Source: Marinobacter halophilus (GTDB lineage Bacteria; Pseudomonadota; Gammaproteobacteria; Pseudomonadales; Oleiphilaceae). Taken from it: a stretch of 64,000 nucleotides of DNA. Both the position numbers and the translations under genes were made by a program. Location of the stretch: the NCBI RefSeq assembly GCF_003007685.1, contig NZ_PXNN01000011.1, positions 124,001-188,000 on the forward strand, written 5' to 3'. This document shows positions 16,217 to 26,205 of this stretch, in pieces (position 1 is the first letter of the stretch; each line of letters opens with the position of its first letter). The notes below the pieces were generated by a model. The model saw only the letters and a program-made list of their open reading frames with translations, was not told where the DNA came from and searched no databases.

Positions 16217-18238
16217 ATGTTATTCCTCAACAACCTGTCCATGAGAGGCAAGCTCATCACTCTGGTGCTACCGGCATTGCTGGTGATCCTTTTCTTTGCC
16301 GCGTTCAGTATTTCGCGCAATGCTGACGATCTGAGCAGCATGCGCCAACTGCAGGCCATGGTGAGCCTGGCAGAGCTGGGCGACCCGCTTGTGGAATCCC
16401 TACAAAAGGAACGCGGCCGTTCAGCCGTGGTGCTGTCCAGTGCAGCGGGCTCCAACGGTGAGCAACAACCCCGTCGCGACCTTAACGAACAGCGCCAGGA
16501 CACCGACCGCAGCCTGCGCAACTACCGCACGGGCCTTGAGGCACTATCATCCGACGCTGAATTTGACGATGAGATTCAAGCCAGTATCTCACGCCTCGAG
16601 CAACAGCTGGCCGGGTTAAACGACCTGCGCGAGACTATCGATATGCGCAGTATTAACGGGGCGGAATCGGCCACCCGCTATACCGCCATGATCATGGAAA
16701 TGGTAGACCGCGTCCCCTTGTTGGTGCGGCGATCAACTGATGCGAACCTCACCCGGCAGATCAACAGTTACTCTGCCCTGGCGGAAGCCGCCGAGATGGC
16801 AGGCCGAGAGCGCGCCAACGGTGCCGCATTAATTCGGTCCGGCGATTTTGATCTGGCCACCCTGGGCCGCGTTACCGGCATGAGCGGACAACAGGATGCC
16901 TACCTTAACGCTGCCACCAGTCTGTTGCCGGCAGGCTCAGCCATCCGGGCAGACATTGCCCAACTGGCGCAGCTCCCGGTCAGCCGGGAGTTTCAGGCGC
17001 AGCGTGCAACCCTGCTCAGCAGCCCTTCCGGGATGTACGCCCTTGAGCCTGGTGAATGGTTCCGTAGCGCCACTCAGCGTATCGAGGCCATCAACAGCAC
17101 CCGCTCGCAGATGCTGGCCCAGGTAGAAGAGGCCGCTGCCGAAGCGGTCGCCACTGCCAGAACCGCCCTGATTGGCGCGTTTGCGATTGCCGGTGGCGCC
17201 ATTGTTCTGGTTATCATCCTGATGATGGTAATCATCCATGCCATCCACACTCAGGTGTCAGCCCTGCTGTCTGGCGTTCGCTACGCCATGGACAACAAGG
17301 ATCTGACCCAACACATTCCGGTTTCCAGCAAGGACGAAACCGGCACCATTGCCAAAGCCATTAACGAACTGTTCGGCCGGTTCAGCGAAGCCCTGTTGCA
17401 GATCGACAAAGCCAGCGTGCAACTGGCCACCGCCACCGAGGAAACCAGCTCAACCGCCGGCCAGAACTCGGGCCAGATCAAAAACCAGCAACAGCAGATT
17501 GAGCAGGTGGCGGCTGCCACCGAAGAGATGTCGGCGACGTCTGAGGAAATTTCGCGCAATACCCAGCAGGTGGCCGATGCCTCCAGCCGGGCCATGGAGA
17601 GAAGCCAGACCGGGGAACAGGTGCTGCACGCCAGCGTGTCCCAGATCCGCACCCTGGCAAAATCGGTTCAGGAAGTGAACCAGGTGATCGAAGAGATGGA
17701 AGAACGCAGCGGCTCCATCAGCGGAGTGATGGAGGTGATCCGGAAAGTGGCCGACCAGACCAATCTGCTGGCCCTGAACGCGGCCATTGAGGCAGCACGG
17801 GCCGGCGAGCATGGCCGGGGTTTCGCAGTGGTGGCGGATGAGGTTCGTACCCTGGCGCGCCAGACTCACGAATCCACCACTCAGATTGAGGACATCATCA
17901 ACGGCTTCAGGAACATCACCGATAGCGCCAGCCGTTCCATTATTGCCAGCCATAAACTGGCGGATCAGACCAGCGAACAAGCCTCCGAAATGGAGAAAAC
18001 TTTCGCTGAGATCCTGATGGACGTCAACGGCATTTCCGACATGGCGACCCAGATTGCCACCGCGTCAGAGGAACAGGTCGCGGTTACCCGGGAACTGGCG
18101 GGTAATATGGAGTCCGTTAGTAACGCCGCCATCCTGACCCTGACTGGTTCACAGGAGATTACCCAGGTCACCCAGGAGCAGGCACGACTGGCTCGCCAGC
18201 TACAAGACCTGGCCAATGAATTCAAAGTTGCCGGTTAA
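16217..18238 (+). CDS. Methyl-accepting chemotaxis protein with periplasmic nitrate/nitrite-sensing (NIT) domain
   Basis: This 673-residue receptor has a first membrane segment at about 13-30 and a large periplasmic region that begins with the NIT-type motif [13 protein letters not shown] second membrane segment follows at about 315-335, then a HAMP-like linker. The cytoplasmic signalling domain contains the highly conserved tip [20 protein letters not shown] and [19 protein letters not shown]. It should steer swimming through CheW/CheA. NIT domains are known to respond to nitrate or nitrite, so this is probably a nitrate-taxis receptor. It ends just before a strong hairpin terminator. An FNR-type box upstream supports expression when nitrate respiration is used. 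Confidence 0.88.
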   Translation: MLFLNNLSMRGKLITLVLPALLVILFFAAFSISRNADDLSSMRQLQAMVSLAELGDPLVESLQKERGRSAVVLSSAAGSNGEQQPRRDLNEQRQDTDRSLRNYRTGLEALSSDAEFDDEIQASISRLEQQLAGLNDLRETIDMRSINGAESATRYTAMIMEMVDRVPLLVRRSTDANLTRQINSYSALAEAAEMAGRERANGAALIRSGDFDLATLGRVTGMSGQQDAYLNAATSLLPAGSAIRADIAQLAQLPVSREFQAQRATLLSSPSGMYALEPGEWFRSATQRIEAINSTRSQMLAQVEEAAAEAVATARTALIGAFAIAGGAIVLVIILMMVIIHAIHTQVSALLSGVRYAMDNKDLTQHIPVSSKDETGTIAKAINELFGRFSEALLQIDKASVQLATATEETSSTAGQNSGQIKNQQQQIEQVAAATEEMSATSEEISRNTQQVADASSRAMERSQTGEQVLHASVSQIRTLAKSVQEVNQVIEEMEERSGSISGVMEVIRKVADQTNLLALNAAIEAARAGEHGRGFAVVADEVRTLARQTHESTTQIEDIINGFRNITDSASRSIIASHKLADQTSEQASEMEKTFAEILMDVNGISDMATQIATASEEQVAVTRELAGNMESVSNAAILTLTGSQEITQVTQEQARLARQLQDLANEFKVAG

Positions 18239-18251
18239 TCGCTCCGCCATA

Positions 18252-18289
18252 AACCAACAAGGGCTGCCAGATGGCAGCCCTTGTTGGTT
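18252..18289. terminator. Long perfect hairpin between the chemoreceptor gene and hemN
   Basis: A 17-base perfect inverted repeat (AACCAACAAGGGCTGCC and its complement) flanks a 4-base loop. It lies 14 bases after the chemoreceptor stop and between two convergent genes, so it can serve both strands. There is no long T-run. A smaller hairpin (ATCCCCG/CGGGGAT) follows at 18293-18309 next to the hemN stop. Confidence 0.7.
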
Positions 18290-18308
18290 CAAATCCCCGA
18301 AACGGGGA

Positions 18309-19718
18309 TCAGATAATCCGCGAGAAGCGCTGACTGGCACCCTCTTTACGGTACATATCAAAAATCTGGCAAATGGCCCGAATCAACAGGCGGCCCGCCG
18401 GCTGAACTTGCAGGACAGAGCCGGAGTCGGCAATCAACTCATCCTGAATCATCGGGGTCAGGCGATTCAGTTCATCAGTGAAGTAGCGATTGAAGTCCTC
18501 GCCCCACTGATCGGTAAACTGCGTGCGATCCAGGCGGAATTGGCAGATCAACTGGCCAATCACCCAGCGACGGATCCGGTCATCCCGGCTCAGACCAACG
18601 CCCCGGATGATCGCCAGCTGGCCGGCGTCAATGGCGGCTTCCCAGGACGGCAGATCGTGGTTGTTCTGGAAATAGGCATCGTCGGTCTGACCGATGGCTG
18701 ACACCCCCAGTGACACCAGATCACAATCCGAATGGGTGGTGTAGCCCTGGAAGTTCCGGTGCAGCCGGCCTTCGCGCTGGGCCACCGCCAGACTGTCGTC
18801 CGGCTTGGCAAAGTGGTCCATGCCAATGTATTCGTAGCCGGCGTCCAGCAACCGGTTGATGGTGTTGTGCAGAATGGTCAGTTTCTGCTGCGGGCTCGGC
18901 AGGGTGTCCTGCTGAATCCGGGTTTGCGGGTAGAACCGATCCGGCAGGTGGGCATAACTGAACACCGAGAGCCGGTCTGGCGACAGCTCGATCACCGAAT
19001 CCAGGGTCTCGGCAAAGCTTTCCGGCGTCTGGTGCGGCAAGCCGTAGATCAGGTCCAGGTTGATGGAGCGGAAACCCAGCTGGCGCGCTTCATTCAGCAC
19101 CGCCTCGGTCATTTCGCGGGGCTGGATGCGGTTTACCGCTTTCTGCACCACCGGGTTCACATCCTGCACGCCCAGGCTGATGCGGTTAAAGCCCAGTTCC
19201 CAAAGCGTCGTCAGGGTGTCCTGGTCCACTTCCCGTGGGTCGATCTCGACGCTGTAATCACGGTCGTCGCCGGACTGCAGATTGAATAATTCACCATAAC
19301 CAGCCATCAAGTGCTGCATCACATCCTTTGGCAGGAAAGTCGGTGTACCACCGCCCCAGTGCAGCTGTTGCACCGGCCGGTCCGCACCAAACAGCCTGGA
19401 CTGGATAGCCGCCTCTTTCAGCACCCGCTCGACATAGGGCATGGCCTTGTCGCGCTTTTTGGTGATCACCTTGTTGCAGGCACAGTAGTAACAGAGGTGC
19501 GCGCAGAACGGCAGGTGGGTGTACAGTGAGATGGGGCCTCCGGCAGCCTTGCTGCGGCCAGCAGCTTTGACCATGTCATCAATGCCGTAGGTTTGGGTAA
19601 ACTCCACCGCTGTCGGGTACGAGGTGTAACGGGGGCCGCTCAGATCATAGCGGCGGATCAGCGCCTCATCCCAGATAAAGGCGGGCAGGTTGCTTTCTGC
19701 TGCGGTCTTGGAAGCCAT
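18309..19718 (-). CDS. hemN: Oxygen-independent coproporphyrinogen III oxidase
   Basis: This 469-residue radical-SAM enzyme converts coproporphyrinogen III to protoporphyrinogen IX without oxygen, the heme step needed for anaerobic cytochromes such as NorBC in this window. The iron-sulfur motif FCAHLCYYCAC gives Cys at 72, 76 and 79 with an extra Cys at 81, as in true HemN. YTSYPTA near the N-terminus is also typical. E. coli HemN has 457 residues. I chose the ATG at 19718; an in-frame ATG at 19751 would add 11 residues. An FNR-type box lies about 76-90 bases upstream. Confidence 0.92.
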   Translation of the reverse strand: MASKTAAESNLPAFIWDEALIRRYDLSGPRYTSYPTAVEFTQTYGIDDMVKAAGRSKAAGGPISLYTHLPFCAHLCYYCACNKVITKKRDKAMPYVERVLKEAAIQSRLFGADRPVQQLHWGGGTPTFLPKDVMQHLMAGYGELFNLQSGDDRDYSVEIDPREVDQDTLTTLWELGFNRISLGVQDVNPVVQKAVNRIQPREMTEAVLNEARQLGFRSINLDLIYGLPHQTPESFAETLDSVIELSPDRLSVFSYAHLPDRFYPQTRIQQDTLPSPQQKLTILHNTINRLLDAGYEYIGMDHFAKPDDSLAVAQREGRLHRNFQGYTTHSDCDLVSLGVSAIGQTDDAYFQNNHDLPSWEAAIDAGQLAIIRGVGLSRDDRIRRWVIGQLICQFRLDRTQFTDQWGEDFNRYFTDELNRLTPMIQDELIADSGSVLQVQPAGRLLIRAICQIFDMYRKEGASQRFSRII

Positions 19719-19793
19719 AGTAAGAACTCTAAGGTCGGAAATGATCGGCAAGCCGGAATGCGCTCATTATGCCCTATGAGCCCCGGGCACCAC

Positions 19794-19807
19794 TTGATGC
19801 GTATCAT
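19794..19807. promoter_or_regulatory. Candidate FNR/ANR box upstream of hemN
   Basis: The sequence TTGATGCGTATCAT matches TTGAT-N4-ATCAA at 9 of 10 fixed positions. It lies in the 184-base gap between the divergent hemN and photolyase-like genes, about 82 bases from the hemN start. hemN is an established ANR/FNR target in pseudomonads. Confidence 0.6.
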
Positions 19808-19902
19808 CTGGAGTGTATCAGCCTGAGCACTGAACCACCCTTGCGCCGATGGCGTATTGTGCCTACCCCTTAAGGATAAACCCCGTGACCGGAGCTGACT
19901 GC

Positions 19903-21435
19903 ATGGCCAACCTGATTCTAATTCTCGGCGACCAGCTGAGCCACCAGCTGTCTGCCCTGGAACAAGCGGACAAAGACAACGACCTGGTGGTCATGGCTGA
20001 AGTTTACGACGAGGCCAGCTACACCAATCACCACAAGAAAAAGCTGACGTTCATTTTCAGCGCCATGCGCCATTTTGCCCAAGAACTGGAGCAAGACGGA
20101 TGGCGGGTGCATTACCAGGGCTATCATCCGGACAACCCCGAGCAGTCCCTGGAGGGCGTGGTGGCCCGGCTCGCGGGTGAGCATCAACCGGAGAAGCTGA
20201 TCACCACCGAATGCGGTGAGTGGCGGCTGCACTCCCAGATCAGCCAGTGGCATGAACGGCTGGGCATACCGGTTGAAATCCGCCCGGACACCCGATTTGT
20301 CTGCCGAAAAGAAGAGTTTGCCCAGTGGGCCACAGGGCGCAAACAGCTGCGCATGGAATTCTTCTACCGCGAGATGCGCAAGAAAACCGGACTGTTGATG
20401 ACTCCGGACGGAAAACCGGAAGGCGACCAGTGGAATTTTGATGCCAGCAACCGCAAAAAGTGGACCGGCAAACCGCCCGCGCCCGCGCCTTTCCGGGAGG
20501 AACCGGACGCCATTACCCGTGACGTTCTGCAACTGGTGAATGACTATTTCACCGACCACTTTGGCACCACCGAGGACTTTCATTTTGCGGTCACCCGCGA
20601 GCAGGCAGAGCAGGCGCTGGAACACTTCATCGATTTTGCCCTGCCCTGCTTCGGCGACTATCAGGACGCCATGTCTGACAAAGAAGACTGGTTGTTCCAT
20701 TCCATTCTGTCGCCTTACCTGAACACCGGGCTGCTGGACCCAGTGACCACCTGCGAAGCGGCCGTGCAAGCCTGGTACTCCGGCCGGGCACCGCTGAATG
20801 CGGTAGAAGGCTTTGTGCGCCAGATCATCGGCTGGCGCGAATTCGTGCGCGGTATTTACTGGCTGCACATGCCCGACTATGCCCGCGAAAACCGGCTCGG
20901 CAATACCCGCGCCCTGCCCTGGTTTTACTGGACCGGCGACACCAAAATGCGCTGCGTGCACAAAGCAGTCGATGCCACCACCCGCAACGCCCATGCCCAC
21001 CACATCCAGCGTTTGATGGTGACCGGTAACTTTGCCCTGCTGGCAGGCATCAAACCTGAGGAGATTTGCGACTGGTACCTGGCTGTTTATATTGATGCCT
21101 TCGATTGGGTCGAGCTGCCCAACACCCTGGGCATGGTAATGCATGCCGATGGCGGCTACCTGGGTTCCAAGCCTTATGCCGCCAGTGGCAAGTACATCCA
21201 TCGTATGTCGGATCATTGCCAGAACTGTCATTATCGGGTGCAGGATGCCACTGGTGAACGCGCCTGCCCATTCAACGCCTTATACTGGCATTTCATCGAC
21301 CGCCATCGGGATAATTTTGCCAACAATCCGCGGATGACCATGATGTACAGGAATTGGGACAAGCAGCCGGACGAACGGCGGCAAGCCATTCTCAGTCGCG
21401 GTGAATGGCTGCTGAAGAACATTGAACAGCTTTAA
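19903..21435 (+). CDS. Photolyase-related protein of the iron-sulfur (FeS-BCP/PhrB) group
   Basis: This 510-residue protein begins with ILILGDQLS and has the conserved blocks of the deoxyribodipyrimidine photolyase-related family (GWREFVRGIYW, NAHAHHIQRLM, MVMHADGGYLGSKPY). The C-terminal cysteines in HCQNCHY and ACPFN fit the family's 4Fe-4S cluster. Characterised relatives such as Agrobacterium PhrB repair (6-4) photoproducts in DNA using light. I chose the ATG at 19903, with GGAG 8 bases upstream, over an in-frame ATG at 19849. A second, different photolyase is encoded at 23753-25270. Confidence 0.88.
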   Translation: MANLILILGDQLSHQLSALEQADKDNDLVVMAEVYDEASYTNHHKKKLTFIFSAMRHFAQELEQDGWRVHYQGYHPDNPEQSLEGVVARLAGEHQPEKLITTECGEWRLHSQISQWHERLGIPVEIRPDTRFVCRKEEFAQWATGRKQLRMEFFYREMRKKTGLLMTPDGKPEGDQWNFDASNRKKWTGKPPAPAPFREEPDAITRDVLQLVNDYFTDHFGTTEDFHFAVTREQAEQALEHFIDFALPCFGDYQDAMSDKEDWLFHSILSPYLNTGLLDPVTTCEAAVQAWYSGRAPLNAVEGFVRQIIGWREFVRGIYWLHMPDYARENRLGNTRALPWFYWTGDTKMRCVHKAVDATTRNAHAHHIQRLMVTGNFALLAGIKPEEICDWYLAVYIDAFDWVELPNTLGMVMHADGGYLGSKPYAASGKYIHRMSDHCQNCHYRVQDATGERACPFNALYWHFIDRHRDNFANNPRMTMMYRNWDKQPDERRQAILSRGEWLLKNIEQL

Positions 21436-21530
21436 CAGGCCAAAAAAGCAGGCTTACGGAAAAGCAGCCATATGACTGCTATGCTTCTGGCATTGATTCA
21501 TTGTCAGCAACTTGGATGCTGGAGCAAGAC

Positions 21531-22811
21531 ATGTCTGTCAGGGCGCTTACCGTTGTCGTACTGCTTGCAGTGGTCTGTCGGGCTGCCGCAGCCGATGAGA
21601 TCGTTGTCAGTTTATACACCTTTAATTCTCCACCCTATCAGCACGCCAACCCCTCGCCTGATGGCCCCCAGGTCATCGGTGAGACCGTAGACACCGTGCG
21701 CTGTGCCATGGACCGAGCCGGCGCCAGCATCCACATTCGCCTGATGCCCCAGATTCGCGCCCGCTATACCCTGCAGCGCAATCTGGTCGATGGTTATTTT
21801 GCCGTCGACCCGTCCCCCGAAATGGACGAAGCCGCCGTGATCAGCCACCCGGTGGCCCTCGAAAAATGGTACTGGTTTTACCAGGGTCCGCGCCCCGAAC
21901 CCGCCACCGCAAAAATCGGCGTTATCGGTGGCAGCAATGAGGAAGCCTGGCTCATACAGAACGGTTTTCAACCGTCCATTTCCGTGCGCTTTGCCGAACA
22001 GTTGCCGGCCCTTCTCAGGCGCAACAGGATCGACCTCGCCTTGATGGACCAGCGAGTCATGGCGGCCCTCCAGCAGGATTGGCCATCTTTGGGGCGGTCA
22101 CTTGAAAGCACGTTCCTGCGCTATGCCCCCCTGCATTTGTATCTGAATAACCACTTTGCCACTAAACGCCCCGACTTTCTGTCCCGGTTCAACCGGCAAC
22201 TGCCAGATTGCATGGGCGCGCACATGCAACTGACGCAAGAGGAACAACAACACCTTGCCATTGTCGCCAATCGCCTGATCCTGGACCTTATGAGCGAAGT
22301 GGACCTGGCCCAGGCGATCCATCAGAGACCAGGGTTTGACACCTTCACTGACATACTTACCGAGGACACCATCTGGCAGGCGCTGGCACCCCAGCAACCG
22401 ACACCCCTGGCCAGCGAGATTCTGGCTCTGCCGGCGTCAGAAAACCTGAGGCGCTGGAAGGCGGATCATGCCGGAATGGTCACCGAGATTCTGCTGACCG
22501 ATCACAAGGGCGCCCTGGTGGCTATGAGCCAGTTGTCTTCGGATTATTGGCAGGGCGACGAGCCCAAGTTTCAGGAAGTTGCCGCAGAAACCGCGTGGGG
22601 ATTCGAGCGCAAAGCCGATCTCTGGATCTCCCCGATTCGGTACGACGCCTCCACCACACAGTTCCAGATCACGGTCAGCGTGCCGATACCCTTGCACGAA
22701 CCGAACAACGGCGTTGAGGGCGTACTGGTACTGGGCCTTGCCATCGAAGAGGCATTACACAACTTCGATCAGTCCGCCCGAGAAAGAACGACGGAAACCG
22801 CGCCGTTTTAG
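21531..22811 (+). CDS. Secreted binding-protein-like domain fused to a PDC-like sensor domain, function unknown
   Basis: This 426-residue exported protein has a signal peptide ending near AAAADE. Residues about 25-230 resemble a family-3 solute-binding fold (VSLYTFNSPPYQ, then GYFAVDPSPEMDEAAVIS). Residues about 280-420 resemble a PDC/Cache-type extracytoplasmic sensor (TEILLTDHKGALVAMSQLSSDYWQGDEPKF). No second membrane segment or signalling domain follows, so it is probably a free periplasmic protein. The start ATG at 21531 has GGAG upstream. Its neighbours are unrelated photolyase and phosphatase genes and give no hint of a partner. The domain reading is by eye and moderately sure. Confidence 0.6.
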   Translation: MSVRALTVVVLLAVVCRAAAADEIVVSLYTFNSPPYQHANPSPDGPQVIGETVDTVRCAMDRAGASIHIRLMPQIRARYTLQRNLVDGYFAVDPSPEMDEAAVISHPVALEKWYWFYQGPRPEPATAKIGVIGGSNEEAWLIQNGFQPSISVRFAEQLPALLRRNRIDLALMDQRVMAALQQDWPSLGRSLESTFLRYAPLHLYLNNHFATKRPDFLSRFNRQLPDCMGAHMQLTQEEQQHLAIVANRLILDLMSEVDLAQAIHQRPGFDTFTDILTEDTIWQALAPQQPTPLASEILALPASENLRRWKADHAGMVTEILLTDHKGALVAMSQLSSDYWQGDEPKFQEVAAETAWGFERKADLWISPIRYDASTTQFQITVSVPIPLHEPNNGVEGVLVLGLAIEEALHNFDQSARERTTETAPF

Positions 22812-22827
22812 GCCTCTGAGTAATCAC

Positions 22828-23505
22828 TCAAGGTGGCCCCACCTCGCACGCCAGCACCAACGCCCAGAATTCTGAAAAGTCATTCACCACCACGTCCGGT
22901 TTGTCCGGATGTTTGTGAGTGCCGGGGAAAATCCGGTTCAGCCAGGGCAGATCCCACTGCGCACCGTTAAAAAACACCGAGGTCATCCCGGCTCGTTTGG
23001 CGGCGATCACATCGGTGGTTGAATCCCCCACATACCACACACTGGGGCCCGGCGGATAATCCAGTTTCTGCACCGCCGCCAGTTCGTGCTCGAAGAACTC
23101 CCGATCCCGGCTGGTGATCACACCCACCTGAATGCCAAGCCGGTGCAGGCCTTGCAGTACCTCCCGGACTCTCGGCTCAAAGGCTTTTACGGTGCCGTAG
23201 TGAGTCCGATAATGGTGATTGAACGCCTTGTGAGCAATCTGCTTGGCGTCTTGATCGTCACCAAACAGCACTTCAAAGATGTCGGTGCGGGAGATTTTTC
23301 GGTCAGCTTTAACCTTCGGATGCAATTTCGCGAACTCCCGAACGTAGGCCACCAACCGGGCGTCTTCCGGGGTTTTGCTGTCTTCCGGCGCTACCATGCA
23401 CTCCATCAGGCCCAGGGATTGGAAGTCCGGCAGCATGTCATCCACCGCGTGGTACATGGCGTCCAGCGTGTCCACCAAGGTGCCGTGCCAGTCAAAGATC
23501 AGCAC
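22828..23505 (-). CDS. HAD-superfamily hydrolase, phosphoglycolate-phosphatase-like
   Basis: This 225-residue protein has the HAD catalytic motif I as FDWHGTLVDT (nucleophile Asp near residue 4), motif II in GVITSRD and motif IV in YVGDSTTDV. It should remove phosphate from a small metabolite; the substrate cannot be told. The usual DxDGTL is DWHGTL here, with His in place of Asp at the fourth position. The start is GTG at 23505, forced by an upstream in-frame stop. The ribosome-binding site is weak (AAGG). It converges with the binding-protein-like gene, leaving 16 bases between the stops. Confidence 0.8.
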   Translation of the reverse strand: MLIFDWHGTLVDTLDAMYHAVDDMLPDFQSLGLMECMVAPEDSKTPEDARLVAYVREFAKLHPKVKADRKISRTDIFEVLFGDDQDAKQIAHKAFNHHYRTHYGTVKAFEPRVREVLQGLHRLGIQVGVITSRDREFFEHELAAVQKLDYPPGPSVWYVGDSTTDVIAAKRAGMTSVFFNGAQWDLPWLNRIFPGTHKHPDKPDVVVNDFSEFWALVLACEVGPP

Positions 23506-23612
23506 CGATGGGGGCGTAACCCTTCATTGAATCTGGCCATAAGAAAACCTTCCACACATCAGTCACGTATATCTTCCAAAGTTGCTTCTGAAGTAAAACG
23601 TAAAAACCGCCA

Positions 23613-23756
23613 ATGCACAAAAAACCTCACCTGCCTGAAAAAATCTGCCCGGTTTGTCAGCGCCCGTTTACCTGGCGCAAGAAATGGGCAAAAGACTGGG
23701 ACAACGTCCGCTACTGCAGCGAGCGCTGCCGGCGCTCCCGGAGTGGGCAATCATGA
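23613..23756 (+). CDS. DUF2256 small zinc-ribbon-like protein
   Basis: This 47-residue protein has the DUF2256 pattern: [16 protein letters not shown], then YCSERCR, giving two CxxC-type pairs suited to a zinc ion. Its stop overlaps the start of the photolyase gene by 4 bases (ATGA), so the two are translated together. DUF2256 genes are often found beside photolyase/cryptochrome genes, but their role is not known. Confidence 0.85.
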   Translation: MHKKPHLPEKICPVCQRPFTWRKKWAKDWDNVRYCSERCRRSRSGQS

Positions 23757-25270
23757 CTACGGTAGTCTGGTTCAAGCGGGATCTTCGTACCCGCGATCAT
23801 GCCCCACTGGTGGCCGCCGCCGCCCTGGGAGAGCCGGTGATTCCGTTATACGTGATTGAGGACGACTACTGGCAGCAGCCCGACACCAGCGCTCGCCAGT
23901 GGCACTTTATCCGGGACTCCCTGGACGACCTCGACCAGCAACTACGCAAAACCGGCAGCCAACTGGTGGTGATGCGTGGGTCGGTTGATGACGCGCTCAA
24001 GCAGCTCAAGGCAAGCCACTCGGTTGAGCGCGTGTTCTGCCACCAGGAAACCGGTGGGCAATGGACCTTCGAACGCGACCAGCGCGTTATCGGCTGGTGT
24101 TCTGAACATCAGGTGGAGTTCCGGGAGTGGAACCAGTTTGGCGTGGTGCGCCGGCTGAAAGACCGGGATGTTTGGGACAAAGCCTGGAGCCAGCTGATGC
24201 GCCAACCGGTGCTGAGTGCCCCGACGGTGATTCCGGGCATCGTCACAGGCCAGCTTCCACAACAGGACACCTCCGCACCAGACTTCGCCCTGCCCGACCA
24301 CTGTCCGGACCGGCAGGCGGGCGGCAGCCTGCGGGGCGAAAAACTGCTCGCATCTTTCCTGGAACGGCGCTGTGTCGGCTATCAGTACAACATCTCCAGC
24401 CCGCTTACGGCTGTCCGGGCCTGCTCGCGCCTGAGTCCGCACCTGGCCTACGGTTCCGTCAGTCTGCGCGAGGTGTATCAGGGCGCCAAAGCGGCCGGCG
24501 AGCACCGCAACAGTCTGCCGCGCAAAAAGAAAAGTCTGACCAGCTTCCGCTCTCGCCTGCACTGGCATTGTCACTTTATCCAGAAACTGGAAGACGAGCC
24601 GGAGCTGGAATTTCGCGCCATGCACCGGGAACTGGAAGGCCTGAAAACCGGACCGAATCACTCGGAGCGTCTACAGCGCTGGCGGCAAGGCCAGACTGGC
24701 TGGCCGTTGGTGGATGCCTGCATGCGCAGCCTTCAACACACCGGCTGGCTCAATTTCCGGATGCGGGCGATGCTAATGGCGGTGGCCAGTTATCAGTTAT
24801 GGCTGCACTGGCGTGACCCGGCCCTGCACCTGGCGCGATGGTTTACCGATTTCGAGCCGGGCATTCATTACTCCCAGACCCAGATGCAATCGGGCCTGAC
24901 CGGCATTAATGCCTTGCGGATCTACAACCCGGTGCTGCAAAGCCAGAAACTGGACCCGGACGGTGAATTCATCCGCCGCTGGATTCCGGAACTGGCCGGG
25001 GTACCCACCGAAATGATCCACACCCCATGGCTGATGACGCCCGCCCAGAAGACGCGGTTCGGTGGCAACACCTACATTGCTCCGGTCTGCGACCATGAGC
25101 AGGCAGCCCGCGCGGCTCGCAAGGCGGTCGGAGACTTTCGCAAGCAGCATGTCAGCCAACAAGAAACCAGCCGCGTACTAAAGCAGCATGGCAGCCGTAA
25201 AGGACCCGTGCAGAAGCGGCCAGCGGGTGCGAAGAATGCAAGGGATGATCAGTTATCGCTATTTGACTGA
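23753..25270 (+). CDS. FAD-binding photolyase/cryptochrome-family protein
   Basis: This 505-residue protein starts with [13 protein letters not shown] and has the photolyase N-terminal Rossmann-like domain. The FAD-binding C-terminal half is marked by [23 protein letters not shown] and [21 protein letters not shown]. It should use light to repair cyclobutane dimers or act as a cryptochrome; motifs alone do not decide. The start is the ATG at 23753, overlapping the DUF2256 stop; an in-frame upstream start at 23654 lies inside that gene. The C-terminal 40 residues are basic and low in complexity. Confidence 0.87.
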   Translation: MTTVVWFKRDLRTRDHAPLVAAAALGEPVIPLYVIEDDYWQQPDTSARQWHFIRDSLDDLDQQLRKTGSQLVVMRGSVDDALKQLKASHSVERVFCHQETGGQWTFERDQRVIGWCSEHQVEFREWNQFGVVRRLKDRDVWDKAWSQLMRQPVLSAPTVIPGIVTGQLPQQDTSAPDFALPDHCPDRQAGGSLRGEKLLASFLERRCVGYQYNISSPLTAVRACSRLSPHLAYGSVSLREVYQGAKAAGEHRNSLPRKKKSLTSFRSRLHWHCHFIQKLEDEPELEFRAMHRELEGLKTGPNHSERLQRWRQGQTGWPLVDACMRSLQHTGWLNFRMRAMLMAVASYQLWLHWRDPALHLARWFTDFEPGIHYSQTQMQSGLTGINALRIYNPVLQSQKLDPDGEFIRRWIPELAGVPTEMIHTPWLMTPAQKTRFGGNTYIAPVCDHEQAARAARKAVGDFRKQHVSQQETSRVLKQHGSRKGPVQKRPAGAKNARDDQLSLFD

Positions 25271-25341
25271 CTGCGTTAGCAGTACCGGAGTGGCCGCCAG
25301 CCCGACCCCAGCTTCACGCTGAGCATTGACCTTGGCTGCCG

Positions 25342-26202
25342 TCAGTCCAGCCTGACATACCACGGCAAACCTGCTCGTTCACTGAGCTCCAGGTCTGCAA
25401 TAACCTGGGCTCCCAACAGCAGAATGATGGAGCCGACCTCCAGACTGATCAGCAGGACAATAATGGTTGCCAGTGATCCGTAGACCACATTGACGAATGA
25501 GATATTGAGGAAGTAGTACATCATGACCAGCCGGGTCGCTTCCCACAGAATGGCCGCGACCAGCCCGCCAACCACGGCCCTACGTGGCGATATACGTACA
25601 GTGGGAAGCACCTTGTAGATGGCGCTGAACATAATAAAGACGCTGACAAAGCTGAGAAGGTAAAGCAGAATGCCCGGCGCCTGGTAAAGCGTATCGATGA
25701 AAGCAAACAGCAAGGTTAACGTAAGCAGGCCAATACCCAGCACCAGCATAAAGGCATAGGGCAGCGCGGCTGAGAGCCAGAAACTGCGCCGGGGATTATC
25801 CGGGCGGTGGAAGATAATGGCAATCGAGTCTTCCAGCATCCGGAAAGCGAACGAACTGAAGAACAGCAGCACCGGAAGACCCGCAATTCCGATGATATCC
25901 CGCGATTCCATGAACGCCCGCACCGCCTCCAACCACACGTCCGCGTGGGCGGGCGCAAAGTGCTGAGCCTGGATCGACATAACCTCCAGCAGCTGTTCCT
26001 CTTCCACCACGCGCGTCAGCAGAACCCCCAGCATGGCTAGCAGGGGCACCGCTGATAACAGAACGTTGTAACCAACCCCCCCTGCCAGCAGAATCCCCCG
26101 GTTGCGAAAAAAGTGGCGCAATACCTGGCGTGAGAACAGCCAAAGCCGATGCATAAATACAGCAGGGGAACCGTCATTTACCGTTCTGTCAGTCATGGGC
26201 AT
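25342..26202 (-). CDS. YihY/BrkB family inner-membrane protein
   Basis: This 286-residue protein has six predicted membrane segments. The family-typical FRNRGILLAGGVGYNVLLSAVPLL stands at about residues 32-55, and GGLVAAILWEATRLVM lies near residue 215. The YihY/BrkB family is widespread, was once misnamed RNase BN, and its transport or envelope role is unsettled. It lies 3 bases after the universal stress protein stop and is likely cotranscribed with it. Two in-frame ATGs (26202, 26196) are possible starts. Confidence 0.82.
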   Translation of the reverse strand: MPMTDRTVNDGSPAVFMHRLWLFSRQVLRHFFRNRGILLAGGVGYNVLLSAVPLLAMLGVLLTRVVEEEQLLEVMSIQAQHFAPAHADVWLEAVRAFMESRDIIGIAGLPVLLFFSSFAFRMLEDSIAIIFHRPDNPRRSFWLSAALPYAFMLVLGIGLLTLTLLFAFIDTLYQAPGILLYLLSFVSVFIMFSAIYKVLPTVRISPRRAVVGGLVAAILWEATRLVMMYYFLNISFVNVVYGSLATIIVLLISLEVGSIILLLGAQVIADLELSERAGLPWYVRLD

Positions 26203-26205
26203 CGC

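Noticed and set aside
19918..21231. 437-codon open frame on the minus strand opposite the photolyase-related gene
   Set aside because: High GC content keeps the antisense frame open; the sense frame has clear family motifs over its whole length.
22800..22852. GGCC...GGCC inverted sequence between the convergent genes at 22811 and 22828 as a terminator
   Set aside because: The stem is broken to four paired bases around GAGT/ACTC and there is no T-run.
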